Positions 48,301-57,369 are shown, numbered from the stretch's first letter. The stretch: 64,000 nt of DNA from Pseudomonas fluorescens (GCF_902497775.2 NZ_OZ024668.1:3704326-3768325); one strand, 5' to 3'. Numbers and translations are program-made. Notes: generated from the sequence alone by a model not told the origin.

Positions 48301-48881
48301 CGAAAGCCCTCACCCTCTTGCACCAACTGAGGCAGAAACTCCTGAACCTGGTCACGGCGCATCAGCGCATGGCTGATCCCGCCGAACACGTTCGCGACGT
48401 TGGACTCGATGGCTGCCAGCAAGTCACTGCCCTTGATCACCGCATTGCACTGCGACAGCAGGCAATTGGCTGGACGCGCAGGTAGCAGCGTTTCATCCGC
48501 GGCGCAGATAAGCCGATGGTTGACCACCAGGCTGACGGGCGGGCAATCGATCAGCACTTGCGCCTGCTGGCTGATACAGCCGTCCACCAGCCAGTCATCG
48601 TCGCAAAGGAATTTGATGAACGTCCCGCGTGCCTGCTCCAGGCAGGTCAACAGGTTGCGGGCAAAACCCAAGGTGCGCGGATTGCGAACATAGCGCAGCT
48701 CGCAACTCGCCTGCCCGGCCCATTCATCGAAAATGGCCTTGATCTCGTCGCCCTGACTGTCATCACAGACGATCACCTCAAGACTGGGGTAGCGCTGGGA
48801 GATGGCACTGATCAGGGTTCGGGTCAGGAATTCAGGGTTGAAAGCGGGGATTGCGATGCTGACGAGAGGCAGTTCGTTCAT
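45324..48881 (-). CDS. Giant glycosyltransferase: two GT2-like modules plus a GT-B module (FgtA-like)
   Basis: 1185 residues from the ATG giving MNELPLVSIAIPAF, with AGG nine bases upstream; a GTG two codons earlier is too close. N-terminal GT2 (1-230, VIVCDDSQGDE and FIKFLCDDDWLVDGC with DDD), a second GT2-like module (about 590-800, QRPEVGVVGPKQVSSTGFVV, SADCLLVRRDIFVDLGGLDA) and a C-terminal GT-B/GT1 module (about 860-1170, VGWAGGTSHRGDLELIV, NLRLLEYGACGFPVVCADTK). Such proteins assemble several sugars of the flagellin O-glycan in Pseudomonas. It follows flgL by about 70 bases. Confidence 0.82.
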   Translation of the reverse strand: MNELPLVSIAIPAFNPEFLTRTLISAISQRYPSLEVIVCDDSQGDEIKAIFDEWAGQASCELRYVRNPRTLGFARNLLTCLEQARGTFIKFLCDDDWLVDGCISQQAQVLIDCPPVSLVVNHRLICAADETLLPARPANCLLSQCNAVIKGSDLLAAIESNVANVFGGISHALMRRDQVQEFLPQLVQEGEGFRARVDFALYICLLSRGHLGYLISMLSLERMHPGRLSNHASMTLAFKTETEWLTQMLTSRSGEPAPASGWLRYLPIEDFRADEQVAWEEFELTRFYAGQIAGFQQQVGTRSMSFNELYDEWLGCRTLSPAQIRLLPKRVEQWPVQPRIAVVVFDAENDPQALKATLASVEQQSYAASQVWVFGVGPRQDGVEHIALRGNGFEQLNQRLTQASGIDWVFLLQAGDNLHPHALVIMAERMALQAGRYCLYTDEGSDDGLQASQPIFKPDFNLDLMRTFPYVGRMLAFERSRLLEQGGFAPEFDVLAPQDMLWRLVETHGLQAVGHVAELLVQCREGYAQWQSDPACVAQASSVLKAHLQRLGVVADVVSADESMLSRVQYLHNETPLVSILIAAGQELNLLIRCVESIFEHTAYPHYELLLAVTGDEPAHVCDWIEAMRGLGSDQLRIVQVAGQAGPQLFNQASEYARGAYLLLTDVGSVFFDKLWLSEMLAQAQRPEVGVVGPKQVSSTGFVVNAGLVLGLHGAVGTPFMGQPAAASGYMNRLIAVQNLSAVSADCLLVRRDIFVDLGGLDAQAFEAELFDADFCLRVRNHGYLVVWTPYALVARLPVRESTKASGEGGDQNTFYDRWLPKVVDDAAYNRNLSLKMSSYNLEPGLRAGWDPFTSRILPYVMALPVNNTAVGHYRVAQPFTELENAGWIQGQMDYGTPSTIVLGRHEPDVIILQCRYMPQSLKDFDRIKRYSNARRIYELDDYIIDVPKKNAHSRNMPDNMREMVSRGIAMCDRVVVSTAPLAEALSSMHHDIRVVPNMLASHLWTGLKSRRQTSIKPRVGWAGGTSHRGDLELIVDVVKELADQVDWVFFGMCPDLLRPYIKEFHSGIALAYYPQKLASLNLDLAVAPLESNLFNDCKSNLRLLEYGACGFPVVCADTKAYEGYLPCTRVIGNSPQAWLEAIRMHLADPQASYRMGDELREVVLRDYVLTQDNLQHWANAWLAD

Positions 48882-48902
48882 GGGCACAGACCTGGGGAAG
48901 GC

Positions 48903-48929
48903 CCCGGGTGCCGTCTGGCGTCACCCGGG
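48903..48929 (-). terminator. Stem-loop after flgL without T-run
   Basis: CCCGGGTG and CACCCGGG pair perfectly around 11 bases, between the flgL stop and the glycosyltransferase start. No T-run follows, so it is either a weak attenuator or a 3' stabiliser for flg mRNA. Its presence suggests the transferases are expressed below the flg level by read-through. Confidence 0.6.
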
Positions 48930-48952
48930 TAGATACAACGCGAAAGGATCAA

Positions 48953-50521
48953 TCAGAGGCGGTTGAACAAACCAAGGCCGGCAAGCTTGCTGAAGGCCAG
49001 TTGCGAGGCTTGCAGCATGTTCTGTTGCAGGTTCAGACGAATCAGTACTTCAGCCGGATCGGCTTCACGGATCGAGCTCTGCGTAATGGTGTTGGCCGAC
49101 TGCAGCGCTTCGTTGGTCTCCGCCTGCACGTCCAGTGCCGCGCCGCGGCCACCGATCGAGCTGATCGACTCGGTGATCTTGTCGCCAGCGCTGGCGACGT
49201 TGGCAATCGCCGAGTCCAGCGAGGCGAGGAAATTCTGCCGGGCGACCGGATCTTTATCGACTGGGCTCTCCAGCGCGGTGCGCAGTTGCCTGATGGTGTC
49301 CAGCACGTTCTGGTTCTGGTGGTTGTTGACCTGCACCGAGAACTGGTCACCCGTCGCTGGCGTGCCGCTGAAGGTGAAGTCGACACCCATGACTCGGGTC
49401 GGGCTGACCGCGGTATCACCGCTGCCCAACGGGCGACTGTCAGCTGTCATCGGTTGTGCGTAGACATCGAAGGTGGTGGCCGTCTTGAACTTGATGACCG
49501 CCCCGCCGCCTGGGAATGCGGCGTCATACTTGGCCTTGTCGCCGATCACCACGCTGCCCACCTGCGCCATGGAGGTGTTGCCGGGGCTGCGCGAACCACC
49601 GATCTCGTCCGGCTTGGAACCCAGGGTAAAGGTATGCCCGGCAATCGCGGCATCCGGGTCGGCTTCATCGCCAGGCTTGAAGGTGATGGCCATGCGCAGA
49701 TCGACACCGCGAAAGCTGATGTAGTCATCGTCGCCCTTGGGATCGAAAGTACCGCCTTTGCTGGCCTCCAGCGTCACGTCGTTACCACCGGCGTCGGTGA
49801 TCTTGAACTGCGTGCTGCTGGTGAACTCGACCTTGTAGGGCTCGCCGCTGCGAAAGCGATCGTTGTACGTCGTGCTTCCCGACACCTGGCCATTGGACAG
49901 GCTGACGCGCCCGTCATCCGGGGTCGGCGCGGTCAACGAAGTCTGGCTGCGGCTGGTATTGAGGGCCTGCTCGAAGACGCTGTAGCCGCTTTCGTTGGAG
50001 GCAACGCTGAGCATGTCGCCGACTTGCAGGCTGGTGGTGCCCTGGTCGCCCTTGTACGAGTAGGTGCCATCGGCGTTGCGCTCGAACGGCTTGGTATCGC
50101 CGCGCGAGCCCGAGAAAATGTACTTGCCGTTCTCGTCGCGGCTGTTCATCAGGCTGAACAGCTGCTCTTCCAGCTCGTTCAGCTCTTGCGCGTTGGCCAG
50201 GCGATCCTTGTCGGTCATGTTGCCGCTGCCGGAGCTGAGTGCCAGCTCCTTCACCCGCGCCAGCACGTTGTTGATGCTGTTGAGGGTGGTTTCCGACGTG
50301 CTCAGGCTCGTGCGCAGGCTGGCAATGTTGCCGCTGTACTGGTCGATCATGTTGCTCTGCTGCTCAAGCTGCAGCAGGCGAGCAGCGCCAACCGGATCAT
50401 CGGCAGCGGTACGGATGCGCAGCATGTCACTGGCCTGCTGCTGGGATTCGACAGCCTTGGCGAAGTTGCGCTGATAGTTCGAAGTACTGTTGTTATAGAA
50501 CTGGGCGGTAGAGATACGCAC
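48953..50521 (-). CDS. flgL: FlgL, hook-filament junction protein 2 (HAP3)
   Basis: 522 residues, longer than many FlgL (300-440) because of an enlarged middle domain (about 190-400). Flagellin-like ends are clear: MRISTAQFYNNSTSNYQRN and NLQQNMLQASQLAFSKLAGL. It joins FlgK to the filament. The start is GTG with AAGGAG nine bases upstream; 13 bases separate it from flgK. Confidence 0.96.
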   Translation of the reverse strand: MRISTAQFYNNSTSNYQRNFAKAVESQQQASDMLRIRTAADDPVGAARLLQLEQQSNMIDQYSGNIASLRTSLSTSETTLNSINNVLARVKELALSSGSGNMTDKDRLANAQELNELEEQLFSLMNSRDENGKYIFSGSRGDTKPFERNADGTYSYKGDQGTTSLQVGDMLSVASNESGYSVFEQALNTSRSQTSLTAPTPDDGRVSLSNGQVSGSTTYNDRFRSGEPYKVEFTSSTQFKITDAGGNDVTLEASKGGTFDPKGDDDYISFRGVDLRMAITFKPGDEADPDAAIAGHTFTLGSKPDEIGGSRSPGNTSMAQVGSVVIGDKAKYDAAFPGGGAVIKFKTATTFDVYAQPMTADSRPLGSGDTAVSPTRVMGVDFTFSGTPATGDQFSVQVNNHQNQNVLDTIRQLRTALESPVDKDPVARQNFLASLDSAIANVASAGDKITESISSIGGRGAALDVQAETNEALQSANTITQSSIREADPAEVLIRLNLQQNMLQASQLAFSKLAGLGLFNRL

Positions 50522-50534
50522 GGTCTACGTCTCC

Positions 50535-52571
50535 TTAAAGGCTGTTGATCAGCGTGCTGAAAGTTTCCTGGGCGATCTTGATGATCTGCGACGAGGCCGT
50601 GTAGTACTGCTGATACTTGATCAGGTTGCCGGTTTCTTCATCGAGGTCGACACCCGATACCGAGTTACTGGCTTCACTGGCCGACTTCTGCAGGGCACCG
50701 GTGGCGTCGCCATCGAGCTTGGCCTGGGCGGTCTTGCCGCCGATGTTCTCCACCAGCTTGCCGTAGGCATCAGTGAAGCTGACACCCCTGCCGTTATCGC
50801 CCAGGTCGATGGTCTGCTTGGTCTGCAGGTCGATCACCGCCTGAGCGTTGCGGTTGTCGGCCGAGCCGGCACCGGTCAGGGCCACGGTGTAGTTGTCACC
50901 CGCCTTCGGTGCGCCAGCCACGGTCATGTCGAAGCTGTAGGTCGCCGCCGGCGTCACGGCGTTGCCATTGGCATCGACGATTGGCACGTTGATCTGCAGC
51001 TTGTTTTCCTGCCCCGGAATGATCGTTCCGCTAGCGATCGGGTCACCCTTGGCGTTATGCACGGTATAGGTCTGCGGAACGGTTTTTTCGTCGCCGAACA
51101 CCAGCTTGACCGGCGTCGAGTACTTCAGGCCGTTCTCCAGCGCCAGGCGCTGGGCCGAATCGTAGATATCCAGCTTGGAGGTGAGGTTGGGCTGACCGAT
51201 GATCCCGGTACCCTGGTTGCCCGCACCACTGGTGGCATTGAGCGGAGCTGCCAGGGCGATACGCTTGGGATCGGTGAGCACGGTGTCGATGCTGCTGGCC
51301 GCCCCTCGGGTCGGGGTGATCTTGAACGAATCGCCGGCCTGTACAGGCCCGCCATTGAGGTTGAGGCTGAAGCCGTCGATTACCTTGGGCGGATTGTCGT
51401 TCAGGTCGAAAGTACCCATGTCGGTACCCTCAGGCAGTTTCTTGACGCTGTAGCCGGTCGCGCTGGTGAAAGTCACCTGATAGTCACTGGTACTCAGCTT
51501 GCCAGTATTCTTGATGGTCACATCAAGGTTGCCGGAACCGGCGCTGTTACCGGCCTTGGCGATGCTGCGCTGGCTGATCAGGGCAGCACTGTTGATGTCG
51601 TTGAACATCGAGGCGCCAAAGTTACCGTTCTTGTCGATCCCTTGGGACAACTGGCTGTTGATCTGATCGGCAACCACCAGGGCAACCCGACCCAGCTCGT
51701 TCAGGCTCGGATCGAGGACATCGGTGCGGTAGCGCAGCAGGCCGCCGATTTCACCGCCAGTGACACTGGCAGTGATGTCGATCTGGGTCGTACCGCGATT
51801 GAGCTGCAGGTTCATCCGCGTCGGATCGGTCGGGCTGGCGACCGTCGACAAGGTATTGGTGCTGGTACCCAACACCAGCGACTGGCCGTTTTTCAGGTAG
51901 ACATCCAGGTTGCCTTCGCGCTCGGTGACATCCACACCCACCAGTTCGCTGAGCTGGCGCACCGCTTCATTGCGCTTGTCGAGCAGGTCGTTGGGGCTGC
52001 CCTGCACCACCGAAACCCGCGAAATCTGGTCGTTGTACTGGGCAATGGCCGAGGTCAGGTTGTTGACCTGGGTGGCCATCGACGACAAGTTGCCGTTGAG
52101 GTTGCTGTTCTGCTGGTTGAGCTGCGAAGCGATGGTGTTGAAGCGCTTGCTCAGGGCCTGGGCACTGGTCAGCAGCAACTGCCGCGAAGCGTCTTCAGTG
52201 GGCTTGGCCGCGGCATTCTGCAGTGAAGAGAAGAAACTTTTCAGGGCACCGGTAATGCCGGTGTCCTTATCGGACAGAAGCTTGTCGATCGGTCCGATCT
52301 GGCTCATGTAGGCGCTGCTGTCGCTGCTCAGCGACGTGGTGGTACGCAGCTGGTTTTCCAGGAAGTTGTTGTACACCCGACGCACGTCGGCCAGGGTGGT
52401 ACCGGTACCGATGAACACATGGCCTTCGCGAATCGAGCCTTTGGCGCTCTGGATATTCTGCTGGCGCGAGTAACCAGCGGTATCGACGTTGGTGATGTTG
52501 TTACCCGTGGTGTGCATGCCGGATTGGGCATTGCTGGCACCGGATAAGCCGATATTGATCAAACTCGCCAT
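50535..52571 (-). CDS. flgK: FlgK, hook-filament junction protein 1 (HAP1)
   Basis: 678 residues. Conserved N-terminus SLINIGLSGASNAQSGMHTT and C-terminus LDEETGNLIKYQQYYTASSQ; a large middle part with beta-rich domains exposed outside. It caps the hook and starts the junction. An exact FliA consensus lies about 150 bases upstream in flgJ. Confidence 0.97.
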   Translation of the reverse strand: MASLINIGLSGASNAQSGMHTTGNNITNVDTAGYSRQQNIQSAKGSIREGHVFIGTGTTLADVRRVYNNFLENQLRTTTSLSSDSSAYMSQIGPIDKLLSDKDTGITGALKSFFSSLQNAAAKPTEDASRQLLLTSAQALSKRFNTIASQLNQQNSNLNGNLSSMATQVNNLTSAIAQYNDQISRVSVVQGSPNDLLDKRNEAVRQLSELVGVDVTEREGNLDVYLKNGQSLVLGTSTNTLSTVASPTDPTRMNLQLNRGTTQIDITASVTGGEIGGLLRYRTDVLDPSLNELGRVALVVADQINSQLSQGIDKNGNFGASMFNDINSAALISQRSIAKAGNSAGSGNLDVTIKNTGKLSTSDYQVTFTSATGYSVKKLPEGTDMGTFDLNDNPPKVIDGFSLNLNGGPVQAGDSFKITPTRGAASSIDTVLTDPKRIALAAPLNATSGAGNQGTGIIGQPNLTSKLDIYDSAQRLALENGLKYSTPVKLVFGDEKTVPQTYTVHNAKGDPIASGTIIPGQENKLQINVPIVDANGNAVTPAATYSFDMTVAGAPKAGDNYTVALTGAGSADNRNAQAVIDLQTKQTIDLGDNGRGVSFTDAYGKLVENIGGKTAQAKLDGDATGALQKSASEASNSVSGVDLDEETGNLIKYQQYYTASSQIIKIAQETFSTLINSL

Positions 52572-52581
52572 GGTTCAAACC

Positions 52582-53775
52582 TTATAGTTTCGTTGTAGTA
52601 CCGATAGCCGCGTAGCTCTCGTACGACTTCATCTGTTTTGCGATCTGCGAAATCTTGCTGGCGTAGTCCGGGTCAGTTGCATACCCGGCCTTCTGCAGCT
52701 CTCGCACAAACTGTTCTGGCTTATCGGCCGACTTCACCGCATCTTTATAGCGCGCGTTGTTCTGCAACAGGCTGACCAGGTCATGGAAGCTGTCCTGGTA
52801 GGAATCGTAGGAGCGGAACGCTGCCGTCTCCTTGACGAACTGGCCGTCACGAAACTCGCTGGTGATCGCCCGCGCCTGACCGCCCTGCCAGTTGCCGGTA
52901 GCCTTGATGCCGAACAGGTTGTGACTGCTGCTGCCATCGGCCTGACGCATGACCGACTTGCCCCAGCCGGTCTCCAGCGCGGCCTGGGCCACCAGGTAGC
53001 GCGGATCGATACCGATGCGCTTGGCCGCCTGCTCGGCCATCGGCAGCATGGTGGCGACGAATTCATCGGACGAGCCAAACGCACGCTTGGCCGGCGCCAG
53101 CGGCGGCTGGGCCACGGCGCGGCCATAGATACGCATCGAGCCCGGTGCGCCAAAGCTCTGAGCCGACTGCCAGTCACCTTTGACCACGGCATCGGTCATG
53201 GCCGTGGTGCGCTGCGCCAAGGCAGCGGTGTTGGTGGTGGCCGCGGCGGCTGACGGCACGATACCGGCCAGCAGGCGATCGGTCAGCTTGCCCGGCAGCG
53301 CCAGGCGACGCGAGTTGAGCGCGGCCATATCGTTGCGAGCGACAGCGGTTTCTTCGCTGCGCACAGGCTCGGCCACCTTGCTCGCCCACAACGGACGCTG
53401 CTGGATATCTACCCGCGGGAACGGGCTGTTATTGCTCGCCGCAGTCGCCTTCTGCTTGGACAGCTGACGCATCAGCACGTCCTGCAGGCCGATGCCACCG
53501 CCCTCGCGGGACATACTCACCGCCAGTTGCTGGTCGTACATCTGCTGGAACTGCTTGGTGGTTTCGGTATTGAGCGGATTGTCCTCGGCCAGCACATTGT
53601 TGGCCGAGCGCATCGACTTGAGCATCTCGTTGAGGAACAGCGACTCGAATTCCTGGGCTACCTTGCGCAGGTTGGCGTCGCTATTGCGATCACCGACCTT
53701 CAGCGAGTTCAGGCGATTGAGGTCGGTGTAGGCGCCACTGTCGGCGGCATTGAATGCGCTTTTCGGCATATCCAT
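52582..53775 (-). CDS. flgJ: FlgJ, rod-capping muramidase
   Basis: 397 residues from the ATG giving MDMPKSAFNA, with GAGGGGG six bases upstream; a TTG two codons earlier abuts that site. N-terminal rod-binding domain (EFESLFLNEMLKSMRSANNV) and C-terminal glucosaminidase (about 245-390) with the catalytic Glu in VAQAALETGWGKS. It opens peptidoglycan for the growing rod. Its 3' end carries a FliA-type promoter. Confidence 0.97.
   Translation of the reverse strand: MDMPKSAFNAADSGAYTDLNRLNSLKVGDRNSDANLRKVAQEFESLFLNEMLKSMRSANNVLAEDNPLNTETTKQFQQMYDQQLAVSMSREGGGIGLQDVLMRQLSKQKATAASNNSPFPRVDIQQRPLWASKVAEPVRSEETAVARNDMAALNSRRLALPGKLTDRLLAGIVPSAAAATTNTAALAQRTTAMTDAVVKGDWQSAQSFGAPGSMRIYGRAVAQPPLAPAKRAFGSSDEFVATMLPMAEQAAKRIGIDPRYLVAQAALETGWGKSVMRQADGSSSHNLFGIKATGNWQGGQARAITSEFRDGQFVKETAAFRSYDSYQDSFHDLVSLLQNNARYKDAVKSADKPEQFVRELQKAGYATDPDYASKISQIAKQMKSYESYAAIGTTTKL
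52721..52747 (-). promoter_or_regulatory. Exact-consensus sigma-28 promoter inside flgJ, facing flgKL
   Basis: Minus strand TAAA-N15-GCCGATAA with all twelve consensus bases and exact spacing, within the codons for DAVKSADK of FlgJ. Predicted start near 52713, about 140 bases before flgK. Enteric flgKL also has a FliA promoter; in Pseudomonas flgKL is usually described as part of the sigma-54 flgF-L operon. Confidence 0.6.
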
Positions 53776-53786
53776 GGCCAACCCCC

Positions 53787-54896
53787 TCAGATCACGATCA
53801 GGTCGGCTTGCAAGGCGCCGGCCTGTTTCAGGGCTTCGAGGATCGCCATCAGGTCGCCCGGTGCCGCGCCCACCTGGTTCACCGCACGGACGATTTCATC
53901 CAGGGTGGTACCCGGGCCGAACTTGAACATCGGCTTGGCTTCCTGCTCGGCATTGACCCGTGAGCGCGGCACCACGGCGGTCTCGCCATTGGAGAACGGC
54001 CCCGGCTGGCTGACGATCGGGTCTTCGGTGATGGTCACGGTCAGGCTGCCGTGTGTGACCGCCGCCGGCGACACCTTGACGTTCTGGCCAATGACAATGG
54101 TACCGGTACGCGAATTGATGATGACCTTGGCCACGGCCTGACCCGGATCGATTTCAAGGTTCTCGAGAATCGACAGGTAGTCGACCCGCTGGCTTGGATC
54201 GAGCGGCGCAGTGACCCGCACCGAACCACCATCCAGAGCCTGGGCGACGCCCGGGCCGAGCAGTTCGTTGACCTTGTCGACGATGCGCTTGGCGGTAGTG
54301 AAGTCCGGGCGATTGAGGTTCAGGGTCAGGCTGTTGCCCTGGTTGAAACCACTGGGCACGGCACGCTCGACCGAGGCACCGCCAGGGATGCGACCGGCCG
54401 ACGGCACGTTGACGGTGATCTTCGAACCGTCGCGGCCTTCGGCATCGAAACCACCCACCACCAGGTTGCCCTGGGCGATGGCGTAGACGTTGCCGTCGAT
54501 ACCTTTGAGCGGGGTCATCAGCAGGCTGCCACCGCGCAGGCTCTTGGAGTTACCGATCGAGGAGACGGTGATGTCCACTACCTGGCCCGGCTTGGCAAAC
54601 GCCGGCAGGTCGGCATGCACCGACACCGCGGCCACGTTTTTCAGCTGCACGTTGCCCGAGCCCGGCGGCACCTTGATGCCGAACTGCGAGAGCATGTTGT
54701 TGAAGGTCTGCAGGGTGAACGGCGTCTGGGTGGTCTGGTCACCCGTGCCGTTGAGCCCCACCACCAGGCCGTAGCCGATCAGCTGGTTGGTGCGCACGCC
54801 GGAAATGCTGGCGATGTCCTTCAGACGCTCGGCCTGCACGGCGAACGCAGTGGACAGCAGAATCGTAGCGGCAATCAGCTGCTTGAAGTTGAACAT
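53787..54896 (-). CDS. flgI: FlgI, P-ring protein
   Basis: 369 residues from the ATG giving [10 protein letters not shown]; an ATG two codons earlier is also possible. Sec signal peptide (cut near AFAVQA/E), then the highly conserved [20 protein letters not shown] and [23 protein letters not shown] end. It forms the periplasmic bushing around the rod. Confidence 0.97.
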   Translation of the reverse strand: MFNFKQLIAATILLSTAFAVQAERLKDIASISGVRTNQLIGYGLVVGLNGTGDQTTQTPFTLQTFNNMLSQFGIKVPPGSGNVQLKNVAAVSVHADLPAFAKPGQVVDITVSSIGNSKSLRGGSLLMTPLKGIDGNVYAIAQGNLVVGGFDAEGRDGSKITVNVPSAGRIPGGASVERAVPSGFNQGNSLTLNLNRPDFTTAKRIVDKVNELLGPGVAQALDGGSVRVTAPLDPSQRVDYLSILENLEIDPGQAVAKVIINSRTGTIVIGQNVKVSPAAVTHGSLTVTITEDPIVSQPGPFSNGETAVVPRSRVNAEQEAKPMFKFGPGTTLDEIVRAVNQVGAAPGDLMAILEALKQAGALQADLIVI

Positions 54897-54908
54897 GGTC
54901 ATCCGAAC

Positions 54909-55604
54909 CTAGAAAGGCCAAAGCGGGCTGATGAAGAAGCGGTCGAGCCACCCCGGTTGGCTGGCGTCGGCAAACGAGCCGGTACCCGAGTAGGTGATAC
55001 GCGCATCGGCAACACGGGTCGAAGGCACGGTGTTGTCGGTAGCGATGTCATCGGCACGGATCATCCCGGCGATACGCACCAGCTCATCGCCGGTGTTGAG
55101 GGTCAGCCACTTCTCGCCGCGCACGGCAATGATGCCGTTGGGTAGAACGTCAGCAACGGTGACGGTGATCGAGCCGGTCAGGGTATTGCCCTGGGCCGCC
55201 TTGCTGTCGCCCTTGGTTGCACGGTCGCCACTGTAGCCGGCACTGAGGCTGAGGTCGCCGTCACCGAACGGGTTGTTGGTGGTCATGCCCCCGCCGAACA
55301 ACGAGGTCAGGCCGATATCGGCCTTGCTGTTCTTGGCGATCTGCGAGTTGGCGCTCTTGCTCGCTTGGGTGCGCTCGTTGAGGGTGATGGTGATGATGTC
55401 ACCAACCCGGAAGGCCTTGCGGTCGCTGTACAGGTTCTGTTCGAAACCGGCCTGGTAGATCGAGCCGTTGTTGGCCGCCGCCGGCAAAGGCGTACGCGGC
55501 AATACCGGCGCGTAGTACGGATCGTTGGGCTTGGGCGTCGGCGCGACGCAACCGGCCAGCAAGGCGATCCCGCTCAGGGCTAGTACGGAAAACAAACGAC
55601 TCAT
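54909..55604 (-). CDS. flgH: FlgH, L-ring lipoprotein
   Basis: 231 residues from the ATG giving [19 protein letters not shown]; the lipobox LAGC places the lipidated cysteine at 19. Conserved [17 protein letters not shown], then [15 protein letters not shown]. It forms the outer-membrane ring. The frame is open for another 18 codons upstream, but this start gives the lipoprotein signal. Confidence 0.96.
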   Translation of the reverse strand: MSRLFSVLALSGIALLAGCVAPTPKPNDPYYAPVLPRTPLPAAANNGSIYQAGFEQNLYSDRKAFRVGDIITITLNERTQASKSANSQIAKNSKADIGLTSLFGGGMTTNNPFGDGDLSLSAGYSGDRATKGDSKAAQGNTLTGSITVTVADVLPNGIIAVRGEKWLTLNTGDELVRIAGMIRADDIATDNTVPSTRVADARITYSGTGSFADASQPGWLDRFFISPLWPF

Positions 55605-55658
55605 GACTCTGACCTCACGGTGTAACAGGCGCCGTTCAAGCGACCTCGAAGACTTCAC

Positions 55659-56444
55659 TTACAGGTTCTGGGTAACGAACGCGAGCATCTTGTCAGCGGT
55701 GGAAATGACCTTGGAGTTCATTTCGTAGGCACGCTGGGTGGTGATCATGTTGACCAGCTCTTCCACGGTGCTGACGTTGGAGTTCTCCAGGGTCTGCTGC
55801 TGCACCACACCAAAACCGTTGAGGCCCGGCGTGCCGATTTGCGGCGCACCGCTGGCGGCGGTTTCCAGGAACAGGTTGCTACCCATGGCCTGCAGGCCGG
55901 CCGGGTTGATGAAGTCGGCGGTCTGGATGTTGCCGATGATCTGCGCCGCCGGGTTGCCGGCAGTGGTGATCGACACGGTGCCATCCTGGCCGACGGTGAA
56001 GGTCTGCGCCTCAGGCGGCACGACGATCGCAGGTTCCAGGGCAAAACCGTTGGCGGTGACAATCTGGCCATCGGAGTTCAGGTGGAACGTACCGTCACGG
56101 CTGTACGAAACAGTGCCATCCGGCTGCAGGATCTGGAAGAAACCGCGACCGTTGACCGCCATGTCCAGCGGGTTCTCGGTAGTCTGCAGGCTGCCGGTGC
56201 TGAAGTTCTTCTGGGTGCCGACGATGCGCACACCGGTACCCACTTGCAGGCCCGACGGCAGCTCGCTGTCCTGGGTCGACTGGGCACCGGGCTGGCGCTT
56301 GATCTGGTAGAGCAGGTCCTGGAACTCGGCACGATCACGCTTGAAGCCGGTGGTCGAAACGTTGGCCAGGTTGTTGGAAATGACGCTCAGGTTGGTGTCC
56401 TGGGCGGACAAACCGGTTTTACTGACCCAAAGAGCCGGAAGCAT
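55659..56444 (-). CDS. flgG: FlgG, distal rod protein
   Basis: 261 residues with the axial-protein ends MLPALWVSKTGLSAQDTNLS (and NNLANVSTTGFKRDRAEFQD) and a C-terminal EELVNMITTQRAYEMNSKVI. It forms the distal rod. 45 bases after flgF and 54 before flgH. Confidence 0.97.
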   Translation of the reverse strand: MLPALWVSKTGLSAQDTNLSVISNNLANVSTTGFKRDRAEFQDLLYQIKRQPGAQSTQDSELPSGLQVGTGVRIVGTQKNFSTGSLQTTENPLDMAVNGRGFFQILQPDGTVSYSRDGTFHLNSDGQIVTANGFALEPAIVVPPEAQTFTVGQDGTVSITTAGNPAAQIIGNIQTADFINPAGLQAMGSNLFLETAASGAPQIGTPGLNGFGVVQQQTLENSNVSTVEELVNMITTQRAYEMNSKVISTADKMLAFVTQNL

Positions 56445-56489
56445 GCTGTTCTCCTCGCGCGCCTGTTTTACGGCGCTACGTCTGTGTAA

Positions 56490-57230
56490 TTAGCCGATTT
56501 GCAAAACCCGAGCCATGGCTTCATCGCCTTCTTTGGCCGTGGTCATCATCTTGATGTGCAATTCGAATTGACGGGACAGCGCCAGCACCGAGGTCATTTC
56601 CTCGACCGCGTTGACGTTGCTCGACTCCAGAAAACCGGAAACCACCTGGACGTTGGCATCGGCAGGCGCGGGCTGACCGCTCCTGGTATGGATCATACCG
56701 TCCAGGCCCTTGGTCATGGTCTTCAGGTCCGGGTTGACCAGCTTGATGCGGTCAACCTCGGCCATCACCCGTGGGCCTTCACCCATGGCGCGAATACTGA
56801 TGGTACCGTCCTGACCAATCTCGACCTTCTGCTCTGGCGGCACCGCAATCGGCCCGCCATTGCCCATCACCGGCATGCCGTTGCCGGCGCGCAGCACACC
56901 CAGGCCGTCAATGTTCAGGCTGGCGGTACGCACATAGGCTTCGCTGCCGTCTGGAGCCTGCACAGCGATGAAGCCGTCGCCGCCGATGGCGATGTCCATG
57001 TCACGACCGGTTTCCTGCATCGAACCCGGGCTGAAATCGGTGGCCGGGCGCTCGGTCATGGCATAGGCCCGCGCCGGAAAGCTGTCACCAAACACCGGCA
57101 TCGAACGCGCCTGCTCCAGGTCGCGCTGGAAACCGCTGGTGGAAATGTTCGCCAGGTTGTTGGCATGGGCCTTCTGCGCCAGCGCGTTCTGGCTGGCGCC
57201 GGTCATGGCCACGTATAGCATCTTGTCCAC
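56490..57230 (-). CDS. flgF: FlgF, proximal rod protein
   Basis: 246 residues from GTG at 57230 (VDKMLYVAMTGASQ). GGAGG stands six bases before this GTG, while the ATG two codons upstream directly touches it and is therefore excluded. Axial signature NNLANISTSGFQRDLEQARS and the C-terminal VEEMTSVLALSRQFELHIKM. First gene of flgFGHIJKL, behind a sigma-54 element. Confidence 0.96.
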   Translation of the reverse strand: MDKMLYVAMTGASQNALAQKAHANNLANISTSGFQRDLEQARSMPVFGDSFPARAYAMTERPATDFSPGSMQETGRDMDIAIGGDGFIAVQAPDGSEAYVRTASLNIDGLGVLRAGNGMPVMGNGGPIAVPPEQKVEIGQDGTISIRAMGEGPRVMAEVDRIKLVNPDLKTMTKGLDGMIHTRSGQPAPADANVQVVSGFLESSNVNAVEEMTSVLALSRQFELHIKMMTTAKEGDEAMARVLQIG

Positions 57231-57289
57231 AGTCATCCTCCGCTGCGCTGGCGAACACTTGCCGTCCGCCGCTGCTCTGCAGTGCCTGT

Positions 57290-57305
57290 AGCAAGTTTCA
57301 AACCA
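57290..57305 (-). promoter_or_regulatory. Sigma-54 promoter of flgFGHIJKL
   Basis: Minus strand TGGTTTGAAACTTGCT: GG/GC spacing exact and the whole -12 block present; CAC of the -24 block is TTT. Predicted start near 57279, 49 bases before flgF. Class III control by FleR is expected. Confidence 0.65.
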
Positions 57306-57369
57306 ACTTTTGAAAAAGGCGGAAAAGCCCCGCAAGGCAAGGGTTTCAGGCCTATGCGAGAACTCACGC

